From contig JAANDG010000009.1 in NCBI GenBank assembly GCA_036852015.1, positions 620,001 to 684,000 of the forward strand: a stretch of DNA of 64,000 nucleotides, read 5' to 3'. Shown one piece after another: positions 45,648 to 56,300 of the stretch; positions within the stretch are counted from its first letter, which is position 1, and every line of letters begins with the position of its first letter. The translations under genes were made by a program, and so were the position numbers. Source of the DNA: Pelodera strongyloides. Its lineage: Eukaryota > Nematoda > Chromadorea > Rhabditida > Rhabditidae. The notes under the pieces were generated by a model. It was not told where the DNA came from, ran no database searches, and saw only the letters and a list, made by a program, of their open reading frames with translations.

Positions 45648-46486
45648 AGGTTAGTTGTTGGTGGCTCCATGGTTTTCCTCTTTTTCGAACTGGCAGCAAT
45701 TCTGGCGTAACTTCGCTCTGACGCTCTGGCGCTGCGCGAGAAAAAGTATCTGCGAACCCCTCTAAGTAAGATGCGCGAAACGGTGAAATTGTAGCGCACT
45801 TTTCGGCTACGGCTGCTCGAAACGAAGTGTCGCGTTGCAGAGATTGTTTTGGAGATTGGAAAGTCCAAAGCCCTTGGTGTCAACTTGTTGAGAAGTAATA
45901 CATGAAGACGAACATTTTGTATTATCAACTTTTTTTAGTTGCCTAGTTTTTGAGTAGGTTTCATTTGGATAGAGTTTACTAGCTCTGCCTCAGCCCTCTC
46001 TCTCTCCCTCTCCCTCTTTCTCATTGTGTTTTTCGTTATTTGACATTTGACATAATGACCCTTTTGATATACCTATACACGGGTGAGGGGGCTCAAGCCC
46101 TCTATTGTTTTATGCAAAGTGGTCTCCCATTGTATGCGCTGCTACCTAAAGCACATGCTTTTGACTTGACTTCCCTATATGCTATGCGTTTCAGCATAAT
46201 TCCTTATTTGAGCCTCCTCCTTCTTTCGTTGTATTAAGTCATCAAACTTAATTCATTAGGTAGCAAGGTCCAAGAACAGAACCTTACCAAAACTTTTAAC
46301 GCGAGGGTATTTGTCCTAATTTTTCCCTATTTATATCCTTTTAGAGAATACCAGTTTGTGCGTAACGTACCGCACATACATGCCAACTATTCATCAAGAT
46401 GAATAGTTGCCAACTATTCATCAAGATGAATAGTTTGGATATTTTTAAGATCTGATTTATTTATTCGTGTCTTTTCAGTCTCCTCA
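45648..46486. other. Intergenic, TRMT10C 3' UTR and CT repeat
   Basis: Contains a locally GC-richer patch (45690-45840) without an intact exon, a (CTCTCC)n stretch near 45995-46025 and a duplicated tagttgccaactattcatca near 46385-46430. No gene seen. Confidence 0.5.
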
Positions 46487-47134
46487 ATGGGTGTCCATCG
46501 GACGACGGTCTTTCCACCGTCTATGACCTCCGATTATTATGTCTTTCCAACGTCGTCTTCTGATTTATCTTCGTCAGTTTCTCCCTCAAAAGAACAAGTT
46601 TACTATCTCGAATGGACTGGGTCACAGTGGACCCGACAGCAAGTCGTCACGGCTGTTAGGTACGCTTAATTATAAGTTATCGTTAAGCTTTAGTTCTAAG
46701 CTCAAATAGTAAAACATGTCGAAACAAAGGGTAAAATGAAGCTTGCCCACTATTGACACGGTTTATGTTAGTGGGTAAAGAGCGCACCTGTGGCATTTGG
46801 CTTGTCGCAGCTCTAGCGCGTTTTTTTGGAACTTCTGGTATTGCACACATCTCGCGCACGGCTAGCAAGTCCTCGGCGCTCAGTGCGAACCTTTCTTGTG
46901 CCCCTTCTGGTGGATACAGGACGAAGAACTGTTTTCCAAGGTGTGTGCATAATTTTCGCTTGCAGTCTCGCATATGTGGTCATCTCTATCCTGATGGTTC
47001 TCCTCTGGTCTGCCTATCTCTGTTTGGACGGAAGGAGAACGGTGCGGACGGAAACCAGAGTTATCCATATGTTGGTAGAGAGGACCAGAGCCGTTTTTAA
47101 TCTAAAGGCGACTCATAACCCCAATATTAAATAG
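46487..47134 (+). CDS. Small single-pass membrane protein A, 113 aa, unrecognised family
   Basis: Two coding exons, 46487-46659 and 46966-47134, joined in phase 2; an acceptor (TTTTCAG) just before the ATG implies a 5' UTR exon. The first 57 residues are Ser/Thr/Tyr-rich and lead into EWTGSQWTRQQVVTAVR. A hydrophobic span (SLAYVVISILMVLLWSAYLC, about residues 58-77) is followed by a basic tail (LDGRRTVRTETRVIHMLVER). No signal peptide is seen. The exon junction lies right at the start of the membrane segment. A tandem paralogue follows at 50997 with an almost identical core. Short N-terminus, one membrane span and a charged tail recall channel beta-subunits, but I see no signature of any known family. 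Confidence 0.75.
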
Positions 47135-48557
47135 AATAATAGAATTAATATAATAACTCTTTATGTTTTTTTTTTCATATTGTGAACTTGATATTTTTCA
47201 GAAAATGTTGGTTTATTTGTTTGTTGCCACACAAATTGGTCCTCCTGCAGTCTTTTTCATTTTGGGCTCTTTCAGATTTCAGTGACGTGAATAACAATTC
47301 ATATTTTATTTATTAATCTGATACTGATTCCCTTGTTATTGTTGATTTTATTGTTAGCGGGTTCCAATCTGTAGCATAGGACTAGAATAGGTTTTTGTGT
47401 TACCTTTGATGTATTCAAGTTATTGGTTTGCTAAATTTGCACTATTCTATAAATTTCTATTTGTTGTCAGGGTGTGTTGTGCATATGGTAAAGGGACTTA
47501 ATTGAACATGTGCTTGCTAAAGTATTACCAGACATATGGGACATCGCTTTGTGGAGAGTTTATGCGGTCTACCTTGCTTGATTTATGGGACTAATGGAGC
47601 TCCACCACATGTTTAATTTCTCAGAGGTACATGGGAAAGGCAGTTTCATGAGTGTGAAGCTCGGTTTTGGTTTTTTTTTATATTTGTGCCGATCCGTGCA
47701 CACCTACTTTGAGGTTTTTGTGTACTATTTAACTTTTAGTAACCAAATCTACTGCAACACACAGTTATGAGTGAGAGAAAAATTAGATTCCTGTTGTAGT
47801 AAAAATGAAACTCACAGTTGACATATATATGTATGTATATATAGAATGAAAAGGTTAACTTACCTTAATCATACTGTAATCTATATCTAGGATACACTGT
47901 AACAATTACTCGATGATTTGGTAATCTATTGATTGTCCAATTATGCACAAAAGATAATCGGTAGATTACGGTACTTCAGAATAGGATACCGTAGACAGCA
48001 GTTCTTGATTCCCTGACGTGATATATGTATACATGTATTCCGAATTTCATTCCACTTCAACAACTTGTTATGGACATGTAAATTTCCGCCTCAGCGAATT
48101 TGTATCCGTAAATAACTATTTCTTCACAAATTTATTTTGCATTCTGTAGAAAAAATACGAAAAAATGTTCACGAGAATTTTTTCTCTACGATTTTATTTT
48201 ATTCCAAAATATATTCATCAATTTTTTTTAAATTATGGCCCGTCTCTCTCGCACATAAACGGCCCAACCTGTAATTTTTTGGTGTATAACAATTTTGCTC
48301 AGCAGAGAGAATTATAGAAATGAATTGTATTTTTTATAATAATTCTTTTATATAATACGGAGAAAAATAAACCAATTGTTACACTATTACGTAATTCAAG
48401 CTGTGTAGAAAGCGAAAGTGTGTTTTTGATCGGATATAATCTAAAATTAAATCTCCGCTTTATACTTTTGCTTGTGTCAAAGTCTGCATGCATTCAACAA
48501 TTTTAGTTGGGTTTTCTTGATTATTTATTTAGAAAGCTGCATACTTTGCCATTAAAA

Positions 48558-48725
48558 TTAAAGCTAAATACCGGCCGGTTTTTGAACGCATCGCGTACAC
48601 CTGCTTTCTTATGCAGCATATGCTAATGAGCAAACATTAGAATAAAACCAGACCCCAATTTGCATTAATGCATTGGAATGCATGTACGAGATGCGTTTCA
48701 AAAACCGGACGGCATTTAGCTTTAA
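48558..48725. mobile_element. Family A MITE
   Basis: TTAAAGCTAAATACCGGCCGG to AAAACCGGACGGCATTTAGCTTTAA; both termini carry the same GC-to-GCT change (AAGCTAAA / TTTAGCTT). Longer subtype. Confidence 0.88.
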
Positions 48726-49694
48726 ATACCGTTAAATAGTCAAAGACGCTGTAAAACATTCACAAATAAACCCTTCCTGTGTGTACTCTCCTATTTATGG
48801 GAAGTTTGACCCTCCTAGCCCTAGTTAGACCCCTTTTGTGTTTTTTTTCGATAAAAGATCTCTGATCGTTTCTAATTAGGTCTATTGTTGAATGGTAAAT
48901 TCGAAAAGTTTCTCTTTCTTTGATTGAGTTTGATTTGTGGTTTTTGAATAAACCCCTAAACTCTAAACTAGCTGTCTGGGCGGTATTTAGTAAACTTTAC
49001 TCTTACTATGGGAGACGATGTTTCTTCAGACCTAACACAATGCTCAGCTATGTTTATTCGCCTTTATATAATAAACAATGCATGTATGTAAAAAATAATA
49101 AACTGGTCCATGCAAGCTTCTTTTCTTGCACGTAGAGCCCGCCGCAGGGCCTTTTTTGATTTCAGTTCACTGCAACCCGAAACTTTGTTTGTGAGCGGCG
49201 AAAGAATCAGGCGGACATCTCGCCGCGCACCTCGCCAAGTCTTAGCCAGGCTCTCGCCACGTTCCCATGAGTGCACCAAGCACTCTTTCACGAAAACCAG
49301 CGTAGCCAGAGTTTAGCAAACCAGAGTTTAGTCAGTGTGTTTAGTCAGTGTGGAGAGCCAACTTGAATTCGCTCACTGGCGTGCGTCTGTTGCCGATTCA
49401 TAAAAAGATCACGTAGCATGAGTAACCAACGGAGTGCACTCCAACAAGCTGCGAAATTTAAGCAGAAATATTTATCTCAAGAAAATGTGTCTCAAGGATC
49501 TCAAGAAATTTTTTGTTTTTTTGTAGGATCTATGACGTGAAGCTCATAATCGAGATGTAACCTCACCTAATGCTAATAATATTTGAGAGGATTTTGACGT
49601 TCTCGAGACGGTGGTGATTGAGATTGATGTATTGTTTACTATTGAGAAAGTAGCAGAAGCAGGGGTTTGATGAGGAAGCGGAATCTTTTAATCA

Positions 49695-49704
49695 GAGAGA
49701 CAGA

Positions 49705-49740
<36 letters not shown>

Positions 49741-49745
49741 ATAAG
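49695..49745. repeat. (GA)n microsatellite
   Basis: gagagacagagagagagagagac followed by more GA units. Confidence 0.9.
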
Positions 49746-50324
49746 AGAGTAAACGGAAGAAACTAAATTACTATTGTAGGAATGCCCGATGTGTTGCAAT
49801 CATTGTTGTTATCTTCGCTGTGATCTTTTTTTTTGAGGTAATGTACGAATACTCAAATTAATTTTTTTTAAAGATAATTAAAACTACGGCCATTCAATTG
49901 TCGCTGAATATCTTTCATCATATTGATGCACACATTTTAATGTGTCAATAAATATTTAAATATTTAAATTATGTGGAGAATAAAAGAGAGAGAATAATGA
50001 TTTTGAGTATGGGTCCTCTCTCTTTTTCCTTTTCTCTTTCTTTCTCTCTTTCTTATACATTCCAATAGAGAGAGAGAGGGTAATCCCCACCAACTACTCA
50101 AAGAATCACTTTCTTTTTTGATTTTGACGCGTCGTAATTCAACCCCACCCAATGAGAATTTCCCTCCTTTTAGTGTCATATTGACCTTTTATTTGTGTTT
50201 TATTATTTATTTGTTTTAAGGATGCAATATGTGCATACTTCGCATTGTGTGCATACTCATATAATTATGAATCCGATATACTCCGATACTGTGTAACCTT
50301 TACCCCACCTCGGTGCCTCTTTTC

Positions 50325-50460
50325 TCTCTCCCCACTCTCTCTATTCTCTCTCTATATATTCTCTCTCTATTCTCTCTCTATTCTCTCTCCATCCTCTGTC
50401 TATTCTCTCTCTCCCTCCCTCTCTAAGCTCTCTCTTTCTCAGCTCTCTCTCTCTCTCTGG
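50325..50460. repeat. CT-rich simple repeat
   Basis: Repeated ttctctctctat and ctctctcc units over about 135 bp, 530 bp upstream of membrane gene B. Confidence 0.9.
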
Positions 50461-50996
50461 ATTTATTTCATTCGAGTAGTTTTCCATTCAAATTGTGCAT
50501 TGACACGACAAGCTGGGGTGGGATTTTTGCAATAGAAAAGTTGGAGAATTTCAGATGGAGAAAGTATTACTGAAAGATCCAAGTTTACTTTAATCAGCGT
50601 CATATGTATACAAAGATTCATTTGCTAGCACTAATTTAAGCATGACAATATGACTGTATCTGAATCCGCATTTATGCTATAGCAATGTAAAAAATCAGTG
50701 CGATCCTCCACAGTCGTAGTTCGGCTCTAATTAGCTGTTACTTTTTTACTGGAAACGTTTTTTTTAAATATCACATTCCGAAGTAGACAATTTCCTGTCC
50801 AAGTAATTAAAATAATCGTCATTATTGTTTTTAGTACTCACAAACAGATCCAACTTCCAAGGCACAAAGATAATATTTTGACTCGAGACTACTTTTCTTT
50901 GATTTTCCTGTAGTTTCTAGTTCCTTGCTTTTCGAGTTTCGAGTTTCTTTTTAATTTCTCTTCAAGTTCATTTCGAGGTCTTTCATGTTTCAGAAA

Positions 50997-52119
50997 ATGG
51001 GCACGGACGACACCGTAGTACTTTTAAACAATGGAAACGAATCTCTTCTAACTGCAAATATTACTTTTCTTTGGATTTCGACCACAACGCCATGGACAAG
51101 ACAGCAAATTGTGACGGCAGTCAGGTAAACATACATATGGGCCAAAACCCCGATTTCGCCCCGATCAAGTCCCACAAAAAATTGGGCCTTGATCGGGGCG
51201 AAATCGGGGTTTTTTGGAAAAAAATCGGGGCGAAATCGGGGGGTTGGGAGATAATCGGGGCGTTGTCGGGGTTTTCACTTTCCTGTGTCTTCTATTGTAA
51301 GCTTTATGTATAATTACCCACTTTGGCGTTCTCACGTAGGCTTAAATCGTTTTTTTTTTTGCGTCTTCAATCTTATATCCGAAAATATCCGTTTTACTGT
51401 GCGGTGCAACCTTCACTGCGGAAAATGTGTAAGAGCTGATAAAATATCCAAACCATCGATTTTCCTCTGTGAACTTGGCTCTTTAGTTTGTTTTGGGATG
51501 GATAATAAAGGATGTTTCCAGACGATTAATGAACAAAGAGAATGTTGCACAACTGTTGTTGAAAGGTCGCATCTTGACATCACTATTTTAGATAGCAAAC
51601 GTTCATTTTTGGTGCAACCACATATTATACAGATTGTGATTGAATTAGAACATCGATAAAAATGCTCTTTTTCAGGGTTCGCTTTGTTTTTTTTTTTCTT
51701 AGGAAATTGGCCACATGTAGTCACACACATTCTCCTGTAAATGATCACATAGTCACACACATTTCCCTGTAAATGATCACATAGTCACACACATTCCTCT
51801 ATAAATGAGCACATAGTCACGCACATTCCTCTGTAGATGCTCACATGGTCACACACATTCCTCTATAGACGCTCATATGGTCGCACACATTCCTCTATAA
51901 ATGAGCACATAGTCACACACATTCCTCTATAAATGAGCACATAGTCACATAAATGATCGCATAGTCATACAACCTTGTTCCAGTCTCGCCTATGTGGTCA
52001 TCTCCATCTTGATGGTGCTCCTCTGGTCTGCATACCTTTGTTTGGACGGACGGAAGTCTCCCAGGAAAGACACCAGGGTCATTCACATGCTCGCACAGAG
52101 GACTGTATTCAGATTATGA
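50997..52119 (+). CDS. Small single-pass membrane protein B, 87 aa, paralogue of A
   Basis: Exons 50997-51124 and 51984-52119, phase 2 junction exactly as in gene A. The first 20 residues or so contain two N-glycosylation sequons (NES and NIT), then STTTPWTRQQIVTAVR, the membrane span SLAYVVISILMVLLWSAYLC identical to gene A over all twenty residues, and a basic tail LDGRKSPRKDTRVIHML. N-termini of A and B do not align, while the core and intron position do. The sequons suggest the N-terminus may be luminal or extracellular, though no signal peptide is visible. AATAAA lies at 52246. The 860-bp intron contains a G-rich palindrome and a minisatellite. Confidence 0.77.
51139..51276. repeat. G-rich palindromic repeat in intron of gene B
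   Basis: aaaccccgatttcgccccga followed by its inverted copy tcggggcgaaatcggggttt, then further direct copies of atcggggcgaaatcgggg and atcggggcgttgtcgggg. The arms pair over about 30 bases around aagtcccacaaaaaattggg. Confidence 0.85.
51716..51966. repeat. 32-bp minisatellite in intron of gene B
   Basis: Seven to eight tandem copies of tagtcacacacattcctctataaatgagcaca-type units. They differ at a few sites (ctcctg/ccctg/cctcta, gatc/gagc/gctc), and the last units are truncated. It ends about 18 bp before the acceptor of exon 2. Confidence 0.92.
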
Positions 52120-52245
52120 GTTTTAATTTTATCAAGTTTATACTCTACAACCGTATTTACTGTATAATGTTGAAGGGAAAATATGTCCTATTTTATGTAT
52201 TCACTGATTCTCTGACATGTCGACTGTGTGCACCCATATTACTTG

Positions 52246-52251
52246 AATAAA
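52246..52251 (+). terminator. Membrane gene B polyadenylation signal AATAAA
   Basis: 127 bp after the gene B stop codon. Confidence 0.55.
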
Positions 52252-53351
52252 ACTACCCGCAGTCAGGCATAACGCTTGATTTATAGCTTTTATTAGACCT
52301 TTAAATATTAATATTTCTGTTGTCTTGTGAGTGAATTTTCTAGTTTTTCCTTCGACTTTTTCCCACACATTTTTCTAATTATAATTTTCAACTTATTACC
52401 CGCTAATCGTGCTTCTTTCTGGAGATTCAATGATTTCAATGTTTTACAATTAACATATAGTTGCTCGATATTAGAGGTAGAAAAGAAACTTTCATCATGA
52501 GTATTTCATTTAATTTATTCTTATAATCCGTCCTCAATAGTACTGACCGGTATACAAAACGGGTCCTCTCAGCGTTCATCATTCCAAATGGTTTATTGTT
52601 TATTTGCAGTTTATTTGAATTCCGTTTATTATATTATTTTTGTAAGTATAAAGCTTAAATATAAATACTAAAGATAGTTATACCGATAATGGGAATAATT
52701 GAGCTAAATTTGCAAGATCTAATAAAGATTGGAACCATTTTGTGTGTATATTTGCACCAAACGTTGAAAAGTGTCATATTTTACACATGTATTTGTTGTT
52801 ATATGTTATATTGATGTGGAAAATAAAGACTCAATACTCACACAGGTTACACTAGTAAATTGTAAAGTAAACATTTTCTTTATTACTATTATTATTATTA
52901 TTAGTATGACAAAAATAACAATGTCACTCTTTCGGACGGCAGAGGTTAATGTTGTTATAACTGAAAGGAATAATTATATGGATATAAAAATAAATAATAT
53001 CTGTCATTTGGCTACTCGCCCCCGTAACTATAATCTTTGAAAGACATAATAGTGGTTGAACAAAATAAACAAAAATTAAAATGTAGAATCGAATATCGGC
53101 CGGTTTTTGAAAGGCATCGTGGACAACTCAATTCTTACGTATTTATGCTAATTTGCTCGAATTTAGCTCGATTTTTATTCTATGTTCATTTGCATGAGCT
53201 GCATACGAATGACGGTGTACTCGATGTGTTTCAAAAACCGACCGGTATTTCGCTTTAAAGAATCCATAACAATTGCACTTCATGTTAAAAGAGTTATATT
53301 TTAAGGTCAATAATTAGGCAACTGGCAGAGATAATTAGTCAATTAAATTAA
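52252..53351. other. Intergenic between convergent genes
   Basis: AT-rich; contains one family A element (53088-53259). No exon found. Confidence 0.5.
53088..53259. mobile_element. Family A MITE
   Basis: Left end decayed (gaatatcggccggtttttga); right end CCGACCGGTATTTCGCTTTAA. The gcatcgtggacaactcaatt subtype, closely matching the copy at 1521-1703 in the same relative orientation. Confidence 0.88.
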
Positions 53352-56300
53352 TCAATAACAGTATTTCTCGTCTGATCCATCCGCACAATGAGGTTGTCCA
53401 TCACACCATTGCGAGCGAAGTACTTGTTCCTTTTGGTTTTCACAAAGTAGGTACTTGGCCTCGGTTTGCTCTGGATAATTAGGCAATTAGCATACCCTAG
53501 CCGTAATTATCTGACCATTGCAATTATCAGGCTACCCCTGGTTACTGTAAAACTATCCACTCGTTTTTCTTGCTCACTTAGGTAGCTGGTCATCTTGTAA
53601 GGGTCAAGTACTCGTTGTCCTTTATCTTTATTTATTACTTTGCGTCTCCTTATCATTATATTTATTATCATTATTTTTAAATATAAATACTCACTGCAAT
53701 TGATCTCGTCCTCTGCATTCACACAGTCTTTGTGTCCATCGCAATGAAGAGAATAATCAATACAAGAGGGACCCTCGAACGACTGATGACACATGAATTT
53801 TCCCACACACGCTGTAATGAAAAGGTTTCGAAAAAGTCTGTACGACCGTGGTATCCGGGGTACCAGGGGTCCGCCAGCTTGCCGCCGCTCGCAGGCCAAC
53901 TTTCGCGTCGTCCCGGCAAAAAAAAAGATAAAAAAAAGGTTGACAAACTTGTGTTTCTGCTGCATCCAACTTCGTCAAGATTCGTACCGTCCCCACAGTC
54001 GTCTGGGTTATTGTCACATCTGAAGGTTGCACAGTAATTATTGAGCGAGAGTAACTTATCTATGAAAACTGCGCAGACCAGAGGATGTATTCACCAACAC
54101 ACAGGGAGCCCTCCCTAGGCTCACGAGCGCTCTGAATCTCCTCTGTTCTCGCACTCTCTAAGCACTCTTTAGCTCCCCGGGGAGACCAGAGGGGCTCCCT
54201 GCGTGTTGGTGAATACGGCCTTTGAATAACACTCCACAATCAACATGGACATGGACTATGAATACTCACATGGTCAGTAAAACGATAATCAATATGTTGC
54301 ACATCATAGTAACACGACTAAAATGTAGTTTTTTGTTAGTTTTGTTTTTGATGTATCAAGGAACATCTTAGGGTTCCTTTTGGTCATTTGCAAATAGTTC
54401 ACATTTTTCGCCTCATCTATGTCGACCAATAAAGATTATTATTAAAGTCACAAAGCTACCCCAATCAGAGGTCAAAAGTAAGAAGCGAATTATTTTGTGT
54501 TGCAAATTCACCTGAGATTGGCTGCAATACATCGTCCACTCTTTACACACGCGAATTCATCACGTTGGCAAGACGCTGAAAGAGGTTTTCAAGGGTACAG
54601 TAGTTAATGATTTGTTGTTACTTGAACACATATTGACGTTGAGAAAAAGAGAGCATCATGGGCAAATGTGGGTGGGCCGCAAGGTCCTGGCTCCCGTACC
54701 GCTACCAATCCCATCATGATGCGTTACCGCAAGCGTTGAATACGCGCCGCAAGGTCCTGGATCTCGTACCGCTAACAATCCCATGATGCGGTACCGCAAG
54801 CGTCGAATACGCGGTCTATGCAAAATAAATCATTCCTCACGGCAATTATTCTCGTCCTCTCCATCTGAGCAATCATTGTGTCCATCACATCTCTGAGTGA
54901 GAGAAACACATTTCTGAGGATCGGCACAGCAGGCAAATTCATCCTGAGAGCACTGATCGCTGATGGCTGAAAGGAAATTAAAGCGATATAACGGCCGGTT
55001 TTTGGAACGTACTCTGGACAACTGCATTCCCATATGTTTTATGCAAAATAATATTTTCGGACTACAAATCGCGCAATGTTAGCGCAGAAGTTTGCATACA
55101 CTACATCGGAATACAGCGTCCGGCATAAGTTTCAAAACCGGCTGTCATACGGCTTTAAGCTTTTAGCTCAAATAAAATAAAGGCTAAGTGGCTATCCCTA
55201 ACTAACCGGACCGCGTATTTCAGGCACGGACTCAGGGTTTTTTGTCGTCACTAACAAACAAAGTTTCTTTGTCTTATGTAATTCACTTCAGGCAAATAAC
55301 GAACAATTATTACAATTCACCTACTTATCTTCTAATCAAAAGTTAAAATATTACGAAAGGGTTTCCATTGAAAAATTCAGTTGGACATGGCTTTTACGCA
55401 CTTATAATCGATACAGCTGGTACCATATCGCTGGATCAATGTCTGGTGTTGAACATTTTCAAGATAGTTATGTAATTATGAAAACCTGTGTAAAACTTAC
55501 AACAATGCATAATGTGATCGTATTCTGGACAAACTCGTACAGAGTTTCTGAAGTTGCAGTTCACCGTTGCACGGTCAAAAGCTTGATCGGGAGACGGACA
55601 CTGAAAAAAGTTGCCCATCACTATGAAAAGGCAGCCAAAGCGGGGCGATCAACCCATTGAGGGAGCGCGGAGGAAGCCGCGCCGCAGGGGTGCGTGAGTA
55701 CAAGTTGTGCAAATCCGGTTGACGTATCTAAGACGTACTTCTGGCGCACCAGTGGCGCATTTGTGGCACCTTGTGCAACCTAGAAGGTCCACCGCTCGGC
55801 TGTTGCCTACGTTGGGCTGTTTATACTACTTTTCTTTCGAATTAATGGATTAATCCAGTGATATTGCCAACTATGTGTCAATTTGCTAGAGAAAGCTAAA
55901 CCTTTAGCAGAAATGTCTGTCCAATTGAGCATTGGAAGAATACTTGACTGCATGTTGTATTCCAAATAAAGTACTCAATTCTCTGGAGTCCGTATTGGGC
56001 GAGGGTCTCATCGGGGAATTCCTTCTGAATATTTTTTTACAATTTTTAAAAATTAACCTTGCACGATCGTCATAGATTGTATAAGTAAGTCCGGCAACCG
56101 CTCTAAGAAAAAAAACGCGCGGCCCGTTCTGCTAATTGTAACAAAAGGAAACATTGGTTATGAGTATTGGCGAAAGAATGGCTCAAAGGTGAATGCGGCA
56201 CTAGGGATCGGACCCACTTCAACCCATTTTTTCATGACAGACCATATTTTTCCCATGATGTAGATATGTAAATTAGTATACCTTATCGCAATAATTAATT

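Larger units (their letters stand above)
47135..50996. other. Intergenic region between the two small membrane genes
   Basis: AT-rich, with a family A element at 48558-48725, GA/CT microsatellites near 49695-49745, 50015-50080 and 50325-50460, and a GC-rich patch at 49110-49320. The patch has a 68-codon basic open frame without family support and could be promoter or 5' UTR of the second gene. Confidence 0.45.

Noticed and set aside
49110..49316. 68-codon Arg-rich open frame in a GC-rich patch
   Set aside because: No splice signals or similarity that I recognise; both strands are open here because of base composition.
51285..51659. 124-codon plus-strand open frame
   Set aside because: It lies wholly in the intron of membrane gene B, has no family resemblance and the flanking exons splice in phase without it.
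51716..51966. Regularly spaced repeats that could suggest a CRISPR array
   Set aside because: The 32-bp units are directly adjacent with no unique spacers, and the context is a eukaryotic intron.
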